Source: Clostridia bacterium
Lineage (GTDB): Bacteria > Bacillota > Clostridia > Christensenellales > CAG-138
DNA length: 22,014 bases
Assembly: GCA_016293975.1 (NCBI GenBank)
Contig: JAEDCW010000032.1
Coordinates: 1-22,014, forward strand
Direction: 5' to 3'
Shown: positions 15,048 through 22,014 of the stretch, piece after piece
Layout: each line of letters begins with the position of its first letter
Position numbering within the stretch: position 1 is the first letter of the stretch
The notes under the pieces: model-generated
Told to the model about the DNA's origin: nothing
Seen by the model: only the letters and a program-made list of their open reading frames with translations
Databases searched by the model: none
Translations under genes and position numbers: made by a program

Positions 15048-15596
15048 GTGGAATTCAGACTCGGGGCATTTAGCGACCTGCCTGCGCTCAAAGCCGTGTA
15101 CGCAAAAATAGTCGAAAGTATGGACGAAGCCGGCATATGCATTTGGGACGATGTGTACCCGTGCGAGTTTTTCGCGGAGGACATAGAGAAAAAATCGCTG
15201 TATTTGCTGACTGACGGCGGAGATATGCTTGGCTCGTTCACGCTGTCGGATGCAAATGACGGGGCGGATGCTGTCGTGTGGAAATACACCTGCGGCAAAG
15301 CGATGTACATCGAAAAGCTCGGCGTCAATGTCGCTTTTCGGGGCAGGGGAATAGGCGCAAAGTTGATCGGTCACGCAGAGCAAGTCTGTTTAGCTATGGG
15401 TGCAAATGCGCTCAGGCTTTTTGTGGCGCAAGTCAACGCACCTGCCATCAAGCTATACGAGAAGAGCGGTTTTGTGCGCGCCTCGGGCACTTACGCAGAA
15501 GTAATCGGCCCTGCATTTACGCTCATCGAATACGGCTACGAGAAGCCCCTCGGCAACGCGAATGGGTCGCGCAAGCAGGATCGTCGGATTCGCTGA
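15048..15596 (+). CDS. GNAT family N-acetyltransferase
   Basis: A 182-residue GNAT enzyme that would transfer an acetyl group from acetyl-CoA to an unknown amine. The acetyl-CoA-binding motif A is clear: IEKLGVNVAFRGRGIGAKLI, with the pyrophosphate loop R-G-R-G-I-G near residues 98-103. Motif B follows (ALRLFVAQVNAPAIKLYEKSGF, residues near 121-142, quoted here from positions 15408-15473). The N terminus MEFRLGAFSDLPALKAVYAK is the usual first strand and helix. The GTG at 15048 has GGGGGGAAAG just before it and fits the family start. The last 15 residues are basic and probably disordered. It lies alone, downstream of a structured region and upstream of glpK, so context gives no substrate. Confidence 0.88.
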   Translation: MEFRLGAFSDLPALKAVYAKIVESMDEAGICIWDDVYPCEFFAEDIEKKSLYLLTDGGDMLGSFTLSDANDGADAVVWKYTCGKAMYIEKLGVNVAFRGRGIGAKLIGHAEQVCLAMGANALRLFVAQVNAPAIKLYEKSGFVRASGTYAEVIGPAFTLIEYGYEKPLGNANGSRKQDRRIR

Positions 15597-15644
15597 CAAC
15601 CACGCCTCTATAACGCACAGCATATACAAAAATCTGCATATTTA

Positions 15645-15653
15645 TGGTAAAAT
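15645..15653 (+). promoter_or_regulatory. Putative extended -10 of the glpK promoter
   Basis: TGGTAAAAT is a TGn-extended -10 placed 28 bases before the glpK ATG; no matching -35 is evident. The same TGn pattern occurs before pepF and rmuC, which supports it. Confidence 0.4.
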
Positions 15654-15680
15654 CCTCATAATAAGGCATGAGGTGACTAT

Positions 15681-17171
15681 ATGAAAAAGAGAAGCTTTAT
15701 ACTTGCCATAGATCAAGGCACCACCAGCTCGAGAGCTGTCATATTCGATAAAAACGCCAAAGTGCTCGGAATGGCGCAACACGAGTTTACGCAGATACTT
15801 CCACGACCCGGCTACGTCGAGCACGACCCCGATGAGATAATTACCTCCCAGTTTAAGGCGATAAAGGACGCATTTAAAGATTCTTCCGTCGGCATGGACG
15901 AGATAGCCGCCATAGCGGTCACAAATCAGCGTGAGACCACTATAGTTTGGGACAAAAACACGGGAAAGCCCATTCACAACGCAATAGTCTGGCAATGCCG
16001 CCGCACTGCGCCGCAATGCGAACTGCTTACCCCCTACAAAGATTATATCCGCGACAAAACGGGGCTTGTGCTCGATGCGTATTTTTCCGGCACAAAGATA
16101 AGCTGGATACTCGACCGCTGTGAGGGCGCGCGCGAAAGGGCAAACGCCGGCGAGCTCGCTTTCGGCACAGTAGACAGCTGGCTCATATACAAGCTCACCG
16201 GGGTACACGCCACCGACTACTCAAACGCCTCGCGCACTATGCTTTTTGACATAAAGACACTCCGCTACGACACTAAGCTTCTCGACCTCGTCGGCGTACC
16301 GGAGTCCATGCTTCCCGTCTGTCTGCCGTCGAGTGCTCTTTTCGGCAAAGTTAAGTCCGACATACCCGGTCTTGAAGCCCTCGCAGGCGTACCCATATGC
16401 GGCGTTGCAGGCGACCAGCAGGCGGCGCTCTTCGGTCAATGCTGTTTTGACGCCGGAGACATGAAGACGACCTTCGGTACGGGTTGTTTCCTTATGATGA
16501 ACACAGGCGAAAAACCGGTGGACAGCAAGAACGGTCTGATAACGACCATAGCTTGGGGGCTTAACGGGCGTGTCACATACGCTCTCGAGGGAAGCGTATT
16601 CAATGCCGGCTCTGCCATAAAGTGGCTCCGCGACGAGCTATGCATTATATCCACCCCTCAGGAATGCGACAGGCTCGCAGAGACCGTGCCCGACGCCGCA
16701 GGCGCTTACTTCGTGCCTGCGTTCACGGGTCTCGGCGCCCCCTACTGGGATATGTATGCCCGTGGTGCACTCGTTGAGCTCACCCGTGGCTTCAGTCGTG
16801 CGCATCTCTGCCGCGCGGTACTCGAGGGCATTGCGTATCAGGCCTGCGACATTACATTCGCCATGAGTATGGACAGCGGTTTCTTCCCCAGGCACATGCG
16901 CGTCGACGGCGGCGCTTCCAACAGCGACTGCATGATGCAATTTGAGGCCGACATGCTTGACTGCGATATCGTGCGTCCCAAAAACGTCGAGGCGACCGCG
17001 CTCGGCGCCTCATTCCTCGCAGGACTTTACGCAGGCATCTACACATCCCTTGACGACATACGCGCACTGCCCGTCGAGACCACCGTTTTCTCGCCCGTAA
17101 TGCCGCGATCCGAGTGCAACGCGCGCTACGCAGGCTGGAAGAAGGCCGTCGACAGGGTGAGGGAGAAGTAA
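15681..17171 (+). CDS. glpK: Glycerol kinase GlpK
   Basis: Phosphorylates glycerol to sn-glycerol 3-phosphate, the entry step of glycerol use and a source of lipid backbone. The 496 residues match the FGGY kinase family at full length: AIDQGTTSSRAV (9-20) for ATP binding, NQRETT and RRTAP glycerol contacts, catalytic D245 in GDQQAALFGQ (the same number as in the E. coli enzyme), FGTGCFLMMNTG, VPAFTGLGAPYWD and the adenosine-binding VDGGASNSDCMMQ. AGGTGA (15671-15676) precedes the ATG. No glpF, glpD or regulator is adjacent, so it is probably transcribed alone. No histidine-phosphorylation site can be claimed with confidence. The function is secure. Confidence 0.96.
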   Translation: MKKRSFILAIDQGTTSSRAVIFDKNAKVLGMAQHEFTQILPRPGYVEHDPDEIITSQFKAIKDAFKDSSVGMDEIAAIAVTNQRETTIVWDKNTGKPIHNAIVWQCRRTAPQCELLTPYKDYIRDKTGLVLDAYFSGTKISWILDRCEGARERANAGELAFGTVDSWLIYKLTGVHATDYSNASRTMLFDIKTLRYDTKLLDLVGVPESMLPVCLPSSALFGKVKSDIPGLEALAGVPICGVAGDQQAALFGQCCFDAGDMKTTFGTGCFLMMNTGEKPVDSKNGLITTIAWGLNGRVTYALEGSVFNAGSAIKWLRDELCIISTPQECDRLAETVPDAAGAYFVPAFTGLGAPYWDMYARGALVELTRGFSRAHLCRAVLEGIAYQACDITFAMSMDSGFFPRHMRVDGGASNSDCMMQFEADMLDCDIVRPKNVEATALGASFLAGLYAGIYTSLDDIRALPVETTVFSPVMPRSECNARYAGWKKAVDRVREK

Positions 17172-17207
17172 GATTTGTTTATCTGGGGCTTTGCCCCCCT
17201 AAACCCC

Positions 17208-17258
17208 CGAGGGGTTCCGCCCCTCGACCCCGGCAGGGCTAACCGCCCTGCACCCGTA
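17208..17258. repeat. Double-hairpin intergenic repeat, copy 1
   Basis: A 51-base unit holding CGAGGGG-TTCCG-CCCCTCG and then GCAGGGC-TAACC-GCCCTGC, ending CACCCGTA. It recurs with two changed bases at 17479-17529. The design resembles REP/REPIN-type palindromic repeats scattered between genes in many Clostridia genomes. Confidence 0.85.
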
Positions 17259-17478
17259 GGGGCATAAGTGGGGCTTGGGAGATAAAAACTGCATGGAACG
17301 AACTACCGAAACGCTTCCGCGCGGATATGGAGTACCGCTTAGGGAGCTTTTTCTGTCTGATGGGTAAAGAATGGCGGAGGCATGATGGCGTTGTTATCGG
17401 GAGAAGTTGCACAGCGTGGGGCGGAGGGGGATTATACCGCCGCACCCTGCGTCACACAGGGGCCCGTGCGAAGCCCCA

Positions 17479-17529
17479 CGAGGGGTTCCATCCCTCGACC
17501 CCGGCAGGGCTAACCGCCCTGCACCCGTA
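17479..17529. repeat. Double-hairpin intergenic repeat, copy 2
   Basis: Same 51-base unit as at 17208, in the same orientation 271 bases later. The only differences are AT for GC inside the first loop and stem (TTCCAT for TTCCGC), which shortens the first stem by one pair; the second hairpin is identical. Confidence 0.85.
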
Positions 17530-17907
17530 TTGGTATAGACCGGTATTCGCTTTTAGTATCGGGGTGAGTGAATAAAAATCCTGTCGGGCCGGAACATAAG
17601 AAACTTCACCCCCTACTGTTTCTCACCCTTTCCTTGAGAGAAGTGGGCATGGGGATGGGTGTGTCGGAAACGAAAAAAGCAGAGTGCGGAGTCGGCGGAA
17701 ATCAGCGCGAGTGTTTACCCCAAACACTTCCACCAGAAAACCGACGCCTCCCATGGCCCTATAACAGAGATTAGGGCAAAAAACAGACACCCGACATGCG
17801 ATAATCAATGTTCTTATCAAATTGCACCCACAACAGAATTTACTCCCTCGCAACCCTCATCATCCCAAATTATCCCAAACTGACGGTTTATATATGCGGT
17901 CACAATA

Positions 17908-17916
17908 TGATATAAT
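17908..17916 (+). promoter_or_regulatory. Extended -10 promoter element of pepF
   Basis: TGATATAAT combines a perfect TATAAT (17911-17916) with a TGn extension. A weak -35-like TTTATA (17887-17892) is 18 bases upstream. The expected transcript starts about 25 bases before the pepF ATG. Confidence 0.65.
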
Positions 17917-17948
17917 CGCTTCAAGAAGATTCCAAAAGGAGATTTATT

Positions 17949-19751
17949 ATGGCAAACATCAAATCGGCACCCAAAAGAAGCGAAGTGGACCCCAAATATA
18001 CTTGGGCCACTGAAGACCTTTTCGCAACAGACGAGCTTTGGTTCAAGGAGCTTGAAGCACTGTCGGAGATGCCCGACCGCGTTGCGGCATTCAAGGGCAA
18101 GCTCACAGAGAGCGCAAAAAATCTGCTAGGCTACTTCACACTTATGGATGAAGTCGGTCTCAGGCTTTCGAGACTGGCAAACTACGCCATGAGAAAGAGC
18201 GACGAGGACACTGCAAACAGCTTCTACCGCGACATGGTTGGCAAGATGATGTCACTCGACGTTAGGATCGATTCCGCAGACGCATTCTCCGTCCCCGAGC
18301 TTCTCACACTTGACGAGGCTAAGCTCGCAAGCTTTATAGCGGAAGAACCCAAGCTTGCCGTATACGAGCGCTACATTAAAAAGGTACTAAGACGCAAGGA
18401 GCACACGCTCTCCGACGCAGAGGAGGCCATACTTGCCGCGGCAGGCGAGATTTCCGGCACCCCCGGTGACATAGGCTCTGTATTCAGAAACGCGGACTTA
18501 AAGTTTCCGAGCGTAAAGGACAGCAGCGGCAAGGAATACCCCGTAACACAGGGCACTTTCGTTCCCCTGCTCGAGATGCCCGACACAGAGCTTAGAAAGG
18601 CCGCGTTCAAGTCGATGTACGACACGTTTGCAAGCTATAAAAACACTACAGCCGCATTCCTCAACGGACAGGTAAAGCAGCTCATGTTCTTTGCAAAGGC
18701 GAGAAAGTATGCAAACACAATGGAAGCCTCTCTCGACCGCACAGAGGTTCCCGTATCCGTTTACCATAACCTTATAAAGGCAGTCAACGACAACATGGAG
18801 TATCTGCATCGCTACGTTGCCCTAAGAAAGAAGCTCATGGGCGTAGACGAGCTCCACATGTACGACATCTATATGCCCATAGTCGAGGGCGACCAGAAGA
18901 CCGTAACATTCGATGAAGCAAAGGCCGCCTGTCTCGAGGGACTTTCCGTGCTCGGTGAGGATTATCTCGATATGCTCCGCGAGGGCTTCAACAATCGCTG
19001 GATAGACGTATACGAGAACGAGGGCAAGCGCTCCGGCGCATATTCCGCAGGCGGAGACCCACATCCTTACGTGCTTTTGAACTACCACGACACGCTCGAC
19101 AACCAGTTCACACTCGCACACGAGATGGGTCATGCGCTGCATTCCTACCTCTCACGCAAGCATCAGCCGCCCATCAACTCGCACTATGTAATATTCGTCG
19201 CAGAGGTAGCCTCTACTTGCAACGAAGTTCTGCTCATGCGCCATCTGCTCTCAAAGACGACGGACAAGCGCGAGCGTGCGACACTCATCAATTACTTCAT
19301 GGAGCAGTTCAGAACGACTCTCTATCGTCAGACAATGTTTGCCGAGTTTGAGATGCTTATGAACAGCATGGCGGAAAAGGGAGACAGCTTAACCGCCGAT
19401 GCGCTCTGCAAGGTCTACTACGACCTCAACTGCAAGTACTACGGCAAGGACATGGTGGTAGATCCCGAGATCGCCTACGAATGGGCAAGGATACCCCACT
19501 TCTTCTACAACTTCTACGTGTTCCAGTATGCGACCGGCTTCTCCGCCGCAGTTGCTATTGCGAACCGCATACTCACAGAAGGTCGTCCGGCGGTCGAGGA
19601 CTACATCCGCTTCCTCAGCTCCGGCGGCAGTCAGGACCCGATTTCCCTCTTGAAGATAGCGGGCGTGGACATGACGACCGCAAAGCCCGTAGAGGATGCG
19701 CTCAAGCTCTTCGGCGAGCTCATCGACGAGATGGAAGCTCTTATGAAGTAA
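17949..19751 (+). CDS. pepF: Oligoendopeptidase F, M3B family zinc metallopeptidase
   Basis: A cytoplasmic zinc peptidase that cuts oligopeptides of about 7-17 residues, used in peptide recycling. At 600 residues it has the normal PepF length. The N-terminal helical domain (about 110-200, LNxL-type) leads into the M3 catalytic domain with HEMGH at 391-395 (H391, H395 zinc ligands, E392 catalytic) followed about 25 residues later by the third ligand in VAEVASTCNE. Further M3B marks are YRQTMFAEFE and the C-terminal YNFYVFQYATGFSAA. There is no signal peptide. AAAGGAG (17935-17941) sets the ATG. It is a single-gene unit with its own promoter and terminator. Activity on specific peptides is not predictable. 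Confidence 0.95.
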   Translation: MANIKSAPKRSEVDPKYTWATEDLFATDELWFKELEALSEMPDRVAAFKGKLTESAKNLLGYFTLMDEVGLRLSRLANYAMRKSDEDTANSFYRDMVGKMMSLDVRIDSADAFSVPELLTLDEAKLASFIAEEPKLAVYERYIKKVLRRKEHTLSDAEEAILAAAGEISGTPGDIGSVFRNADLKFPSVKDSSGKEYPVTQGTFVPLLEMPDTELRKAAFKSMYDTFASYKNTTAAFLNGQVKQLMFFAKARKYANTMEASLDRTEVPVSVYHNLIKAVNDNMEYLHRYVALRKKLMGVDELHMYDIYMPIVEGDQKTVTFDEAKAACLEGLSVLGEDYLDMLREGFNNRWIDVYENEGKRSGAYSAGGDPHPYVLLNYHDTLDNQFTLAHEMGHALHSYLSRKHQPPINSHYVIFVAEVASTCNEVLLMRHLLSKTTDKRERATLINYFMEQFRTTLYRQTMFAEFEMLMNSMAEKGDSLTADALCKVYYDLNCKYYGKDMVVDPEIAYEWARIPHFFYNFYVFQYATGFSAAVAIANRILTEGRPAVEDYIRFLSSGGSQDPISLLKIAGVDMTTAKPVEDALKLFGELIDEMEALMK

Positions 19752-19760
19752 AATCTGACG

Positions 19761-19802
19761 GCGGCTCGTGCGCTTCGCTTATCGGCGAATCCGCACAGCC
19801 GC
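19761..19802 (+). other. Long imperfect hairpin just after pepF
   Basis: GCGGC, GTGCG and TTCGC (19761-19778) pair in order with GCGAA, CGCAC and GCCGC (19785-19802), about 15 pairs with small internal bulges and a 6-base loop. It starts ten bases after the pepF stop and precedes the true terminator. It could protect the 3' end of the message. Confidence 0.5.
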
Positions 19803-19830
19803 AAATTTATCCGCTCTGATTAACCGCAAC

Positions 19831-19860
19831 TCCGTGATGCACCCGTGTCACGGATTTTTT
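19831..19860 (+). terminator. Rho-independent terminator of pepF
   Basis: TCCGTGA (19831-19837) pairs with TCACGGA (19848-19854) across a 10-base loop and is followed by six T residues. Confidence 0.88.
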
Positions 19861-19925
19861 AAGCCGCCTGGACGGTTTATTTAGCTGCGATGAGACCTGT
19901 CCGGTGCACGCACGCATTGAATCCG

Positions 19926-19934
19926 TGCTATAAT
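19926..19934 (+). promoter_or_regulatory. Extended -10 promoter element of rmuC
   Basis: TGCTATAAT joins a perfect TATAAT (19929-19934) to a TGn extension, 24 bases ahead of the rmuC ATG. No good -35 is seen, as is common for extended -10 promoters. Confidence 0.6.
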
Positions 19935-19957
19935 TTAGGCATTAGGGGGAATATGCC

Positions 19958-21358
19958 ATGGACACAATGCTTTACATATGCATAGCCTTGCTTGCCGTAG
20001 TCACGGTGATGTGTGCGATAATGCTCGTTAAGCTCTCTGCAAAGACCAAGCAGAACGACGGGCTCGCCGCCCGTTTAGATTCGGGAATACGTGAAACGGA
20101 GCTTAAACTCGAATCGCTCAGGCGCGAATTGAAAGAACAGCTTGCGCTCAATGCGAGCTTGGCGGAAATAAAGCAGAGCGCTTTTTTGGATACCGTGACG
20201 CAGAGGCTCTCTGCCATTGAAAAGCTCGAAAAGGCAAACGGCGAGGCGCAGAGGAGCTTCTTTGCAGGCGGCTTTGACGCCATAACAAAGGGAATTGCCG
20301 CGAACAGCGAGGCGACGGCGATGCTTTTAAAACAGCTCGAACAGAGGCTCGGCACTTTCTCGGCGGAAAACGAGCAGAGACTCGACAACATAAGAACAAT
20401 GGTCTCGAGGCACCTGTCCGCCATGCAGGAGGATAACAACAAAAAGCTCGAGGATATGCGGACCGTAGTAGACGAAAAGCTGTCCCGCACGTTGAACGAA
20501 CGCATGACGCAGTCGTTTACGCTCGTCAATGAGAGGCTTGAACAGGTCTACAAGGGGCTTGGTGAGATGCAGACGCTCGCAACGGGAGTAGGCGACCTAA
20601 AGAAAGTGCTCACAAATGTAAAGACGAGGGGAATACTAGGCGAGGTACAGCTCGGCGCGATACTCTCCGAAATGCTCTCCCCCGAGCAGTACATGACCAA
20701 CGCACAGATAAAGCGCAACACTTTTGTCGAGTTTGCGGTAAAGCTACCCGGGGACGATTCCGGCACGGTGCTATTGCCCATAGACTCGAAATTCCCCACG
20801 GAGGCGTATTACAGGCTCACGGACGCCTACGACAGCGGCACCACACAGCAAATAAAGGCGGAAGCGGATGCGCTAAAGGCGGCGCTTATCAAGAGCGCAG
20901 GCGACATAAAAGAAAAGTACATCGCACCGCCCGAGACGACATCGTATGCTATAATGTTTCTCCCGACGGAGGGACTGTACGCCGAGGCTGTGAGGCTCGG
21001 GCTTATTGAGACGCTTCAGAGGCAGTTCAAGGTGACCGTAGCCGGACCGAGCACTATGGCGGCGCTTCTGAACAGCCTGCAGATGGGCTTCAGGTCGTAT
21101 CTCGTGCACAAGCGCAGCGGCGAGGTCTGGAATGTGCTAAACGAAGTAAAAGGCGAGTTCGATAAGTTTGCGGATGCGCTCGCACTCACGCAGCAGAGGC
21201 TCGAGCAGGCAAACACGGAGTTGGACAAGCTCGTAGGCACACGCACGAGGCAATTGCGAAAGAAGCTCGGCAAGGTCGCTTCCGGTGAGGGAATGCTCAT
21301 AGAGACACAGGGGGAGGGCACTTTGCTTGAAGCGGATTGTTCTGACACACAGGCTTGA
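19958..21358 (+). CDS. rmuC: DNA recombination protein RmuC family
   Basis: RmuC proteins limit rearrangements such as inversions at short repeats; a nuclease role has been proposed but the mechanism is unproven. The 466-residue protein has an N-terminal membrane anchor (about 2-24), a long coiled coil (about 28-205, many E/K/L/Q residues), then the RmuC domain with the family hallmark RGILGEVQLGAILSE (near 224-238) and DSKFPTEAYYRL, a central VAGPSTMAALLNSLQMGFR, and a C-terminal helical tail. AGGGGGA (19943-19949) precedes ATG 19958. The stop at 21358 lies 32 bases inside the next gene, so both are probably co-transcribed. The family is secure; the cellular role in this organism is inferred. 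Confidence 0.93.
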   Translation: MDTMLYICIALLAVVTVMCAIMLVKLSAKTKQNDGLAARLDSGIRETELKLESLRRELKEQLALNASLAEIKQSAFLDTVTQRLSAIEKLEKANGEAQRSFFAGGFDAITKGIAANSEATAMLLKQLEQRLGTFSAENEQRLDNIRTMVSRHLSAMQEDNNKKLEDMRTVVDEKLSRTLNERMTQSFTLVNERLEQVYKGLGEMQTLATGVGDLKKVLTNVKTRGILGEVQLGAILSEMLSPEQYMTNAQIKRNTFVEFAVKLPGDDSGTVLLPIDSKFPTEAYYRLTDAYDSGTTQQIKAEADALKAALIKSAGDIKEKYIAPPETTSYAIMFLPTEGLYAEAVRLGLIETLQRQFKVTVAGPSTMAALLNSLQMGFRSYLVHKRSGEVWNVLNEVKGEFDKFADALALTQQRLEQANTELDKLVGTRTRQLRKKLGKVASGEGMLIETQGEGTLLEADCSDTQA

Positions 21359-22014
21359 GACTATAGCCTTGCTATGCGACGGCGCGAGAGTTGCAGCCGA
21401 CATAGGCTGTGACCACGGGAGGCTCTCCTGTGCGCTGATTAAGCAATACGGCGTAAAAAAAGTCCTCGCCTCCGACATAAGCGAGATTTCGGTGCAAAAG
21501 ACCCGCACGCTTGCGGCTAAGTGCGGCATAGGCGAAAACGAGCTGACGGCTGTGAGACGCGACGGACTCATCGGGCTTTCGTGCGGCGACGCGGATACTT
21601 TGGTGATATCGGGCATGGGCGGCGAGCTTATTGCCGATATAATAGACAGGAACAAACCTCTTGCGCTTTCGTGCGAGCGCATAATAATGCAGCCGCAAAG
21701 GGGCGTCGAGGAGCTTAGGGCATATTTGCGCGCTAACGGCTTTGCCATCTATGACGAGCGCGTGATTTACGACGGCGGAAGATACTATCAAATTCTTTGC
21801 GCCGCAAAGGGCAAGGAAAAAGTTGTATTGGACTATTATCCTAACGACTTTCTGCTCGTTGGACAGATGGCGGCCGTCAATTCGCCCGATATGCTCATGC
21901 GGTATCTGCGTCACAGACTGCATGGGACGAAAAAGCGGCTTGTTTCCGCAAACAGCAAAAAAAATCCGCCGACAGAGCTTATAAGGCAGGCGCAGGAAAT
22001 CGAAAACGTTATAA
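21327..22014 (+). CDS. trmK: tRNA (adenine(22)-N1)-methyltransferase TrmK, 3' end outside window
   Basis: Methylates N1 of A22 in tRNA using S-adenosylmethionine. The frame is open to the window end (229 codons seen). TTG 21327 is the likely start: GGGGGAGGG at 21310-21318 precedes it and the product begins MKRIVLTHRLETIALLC, matching the family's opening helix. SAM-binding motif I is VAADIGCDHGRLS, motif II VLASDIS, and the TrmK-specific VISGMGGELI and IIMQPQRGVEELRAYL follow. After about residue 165 the C-terminal coiled-coil region begins (LLVGQMAAVNS..., RHRLHGTKKRL). The start overlaps rmuC by 32 bases. The stop is not visible, but nothing suggests damage. Confidence 0.9.
   Translation, partial: MKRIVLTHRLETIALLCDGARVAADIGCDHGRLSCALIKQYGVKKVLASDISEISVQKTRTLAAKCGIGENELTAVRRDGLIGLSCGDADTLVISGMGGELIADIIDRNKPLALSCERIIMQPQRGVEELRAYLRANGFAIYDERVIYDGGRYYQILCAAKGKEKVVLDYYPNDFLLVGQMAAVNSPDMLMRYLRHRLHGTKKRLVSANSKKNPPTELIRQAQEIENVI

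Larger units (their letters stand above)
17172..17948. other. 777-base spacer between glpK and pepF with repeats, no gene
   Basis: Short open frames here have no ribosome sites or recognisable products. It holds GGGGC-TTT-GCCCC (17185-17197), two copies of a double-hairpin repeat, a second stem-like segment (about 17619-17660, TTCTCACCC...GAGAAGTGGG) typical of intergenic repeats, and the pepF promoter at its end. Confidence 0.6.

Noticed and set aside
17208..17529. CRISPR array
   Set aside because: Only two repeat copies, 51 bases long with strong internal hairpins and a 220-base gap; no regular spacers or cas genes.
17327..17883. Several short plus and minus frames in the glpK-pepF gap
   Set aside because: They run through the palindromic repeats, have no ribosome sites and give no protein-like sequence.

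Overview
The window looks like a chromosomal segment of a Gram-positive Clostridia-type (Firmicutes) anaerobe of medium GC. Evidence: a lipoprotein PstS, a PhoP/PhoR-type two-component pair placed directly after pstSCAB-phoU, strong AGGAGG-type ribosome binding sites, an M3B oligoendopeptidase F, an rmuC-trmK pair, and a CsoR/CopA/CopZ copper module. Most genes use ATA heavily for isoleucine (hand count in pstC: 20 ATA, 5 ATC, 2 ATT).

Left edge (1-700): the 3' end of a MATE efflux pump with different codon use, then a decayed cytidylate-kinase-like gene carrying a stop and a frameshift. From 766 to 7181 lies a complete phosphate locus: tandem 11-bp Pho-box-like repeats, pstS, an intergenic hairpin, pstC, pstA, pstB, phoU, a PhoB/PhoP-like regulator and a PhoR-like kinase. 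Junctions from pstC onward are overlapping or nearly so. The logic is high-affinity phosphate uptake, its PhoU brake and the sensor/regulator pair that switches it on.

7352-11074 encodes one 1240-residue protein: HRDC-like domain, DUF4011-like region, superfamily 1 helicase and a C-terminal Vsr/MTES_1575-like nuclease. It resembles the single-gene DUF4011-helicase-Vsr anti-phage proteins. A terminator separates it from a convergent copper operon on the minus strand (14116-11142): csoR, then a CopA ATPase whose last 69 residues are a CopZ-like chaperone domain preceded by its own perfect in-frame Shine-Dalgarno sequence and ATG. The csoR promoter carries two CsoR-type operators, one exactly filling the -35/-10 spacer. 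CsoR also has an unusual N-terminal extension with two CECC motifs.

14117-15047 has no convincing gene. Its second half (about 14582-15000) is a chain of nested, perfectly paired stems and is the best candidate here for an undescribed structured RNA. It is followed by a GNAT acetyltransferase, glpK, a 777-bp spacer with a double-hairpin repeat present twice, pepF, a terminator, rmuC, and trmK (TTG start, cut by the window end).
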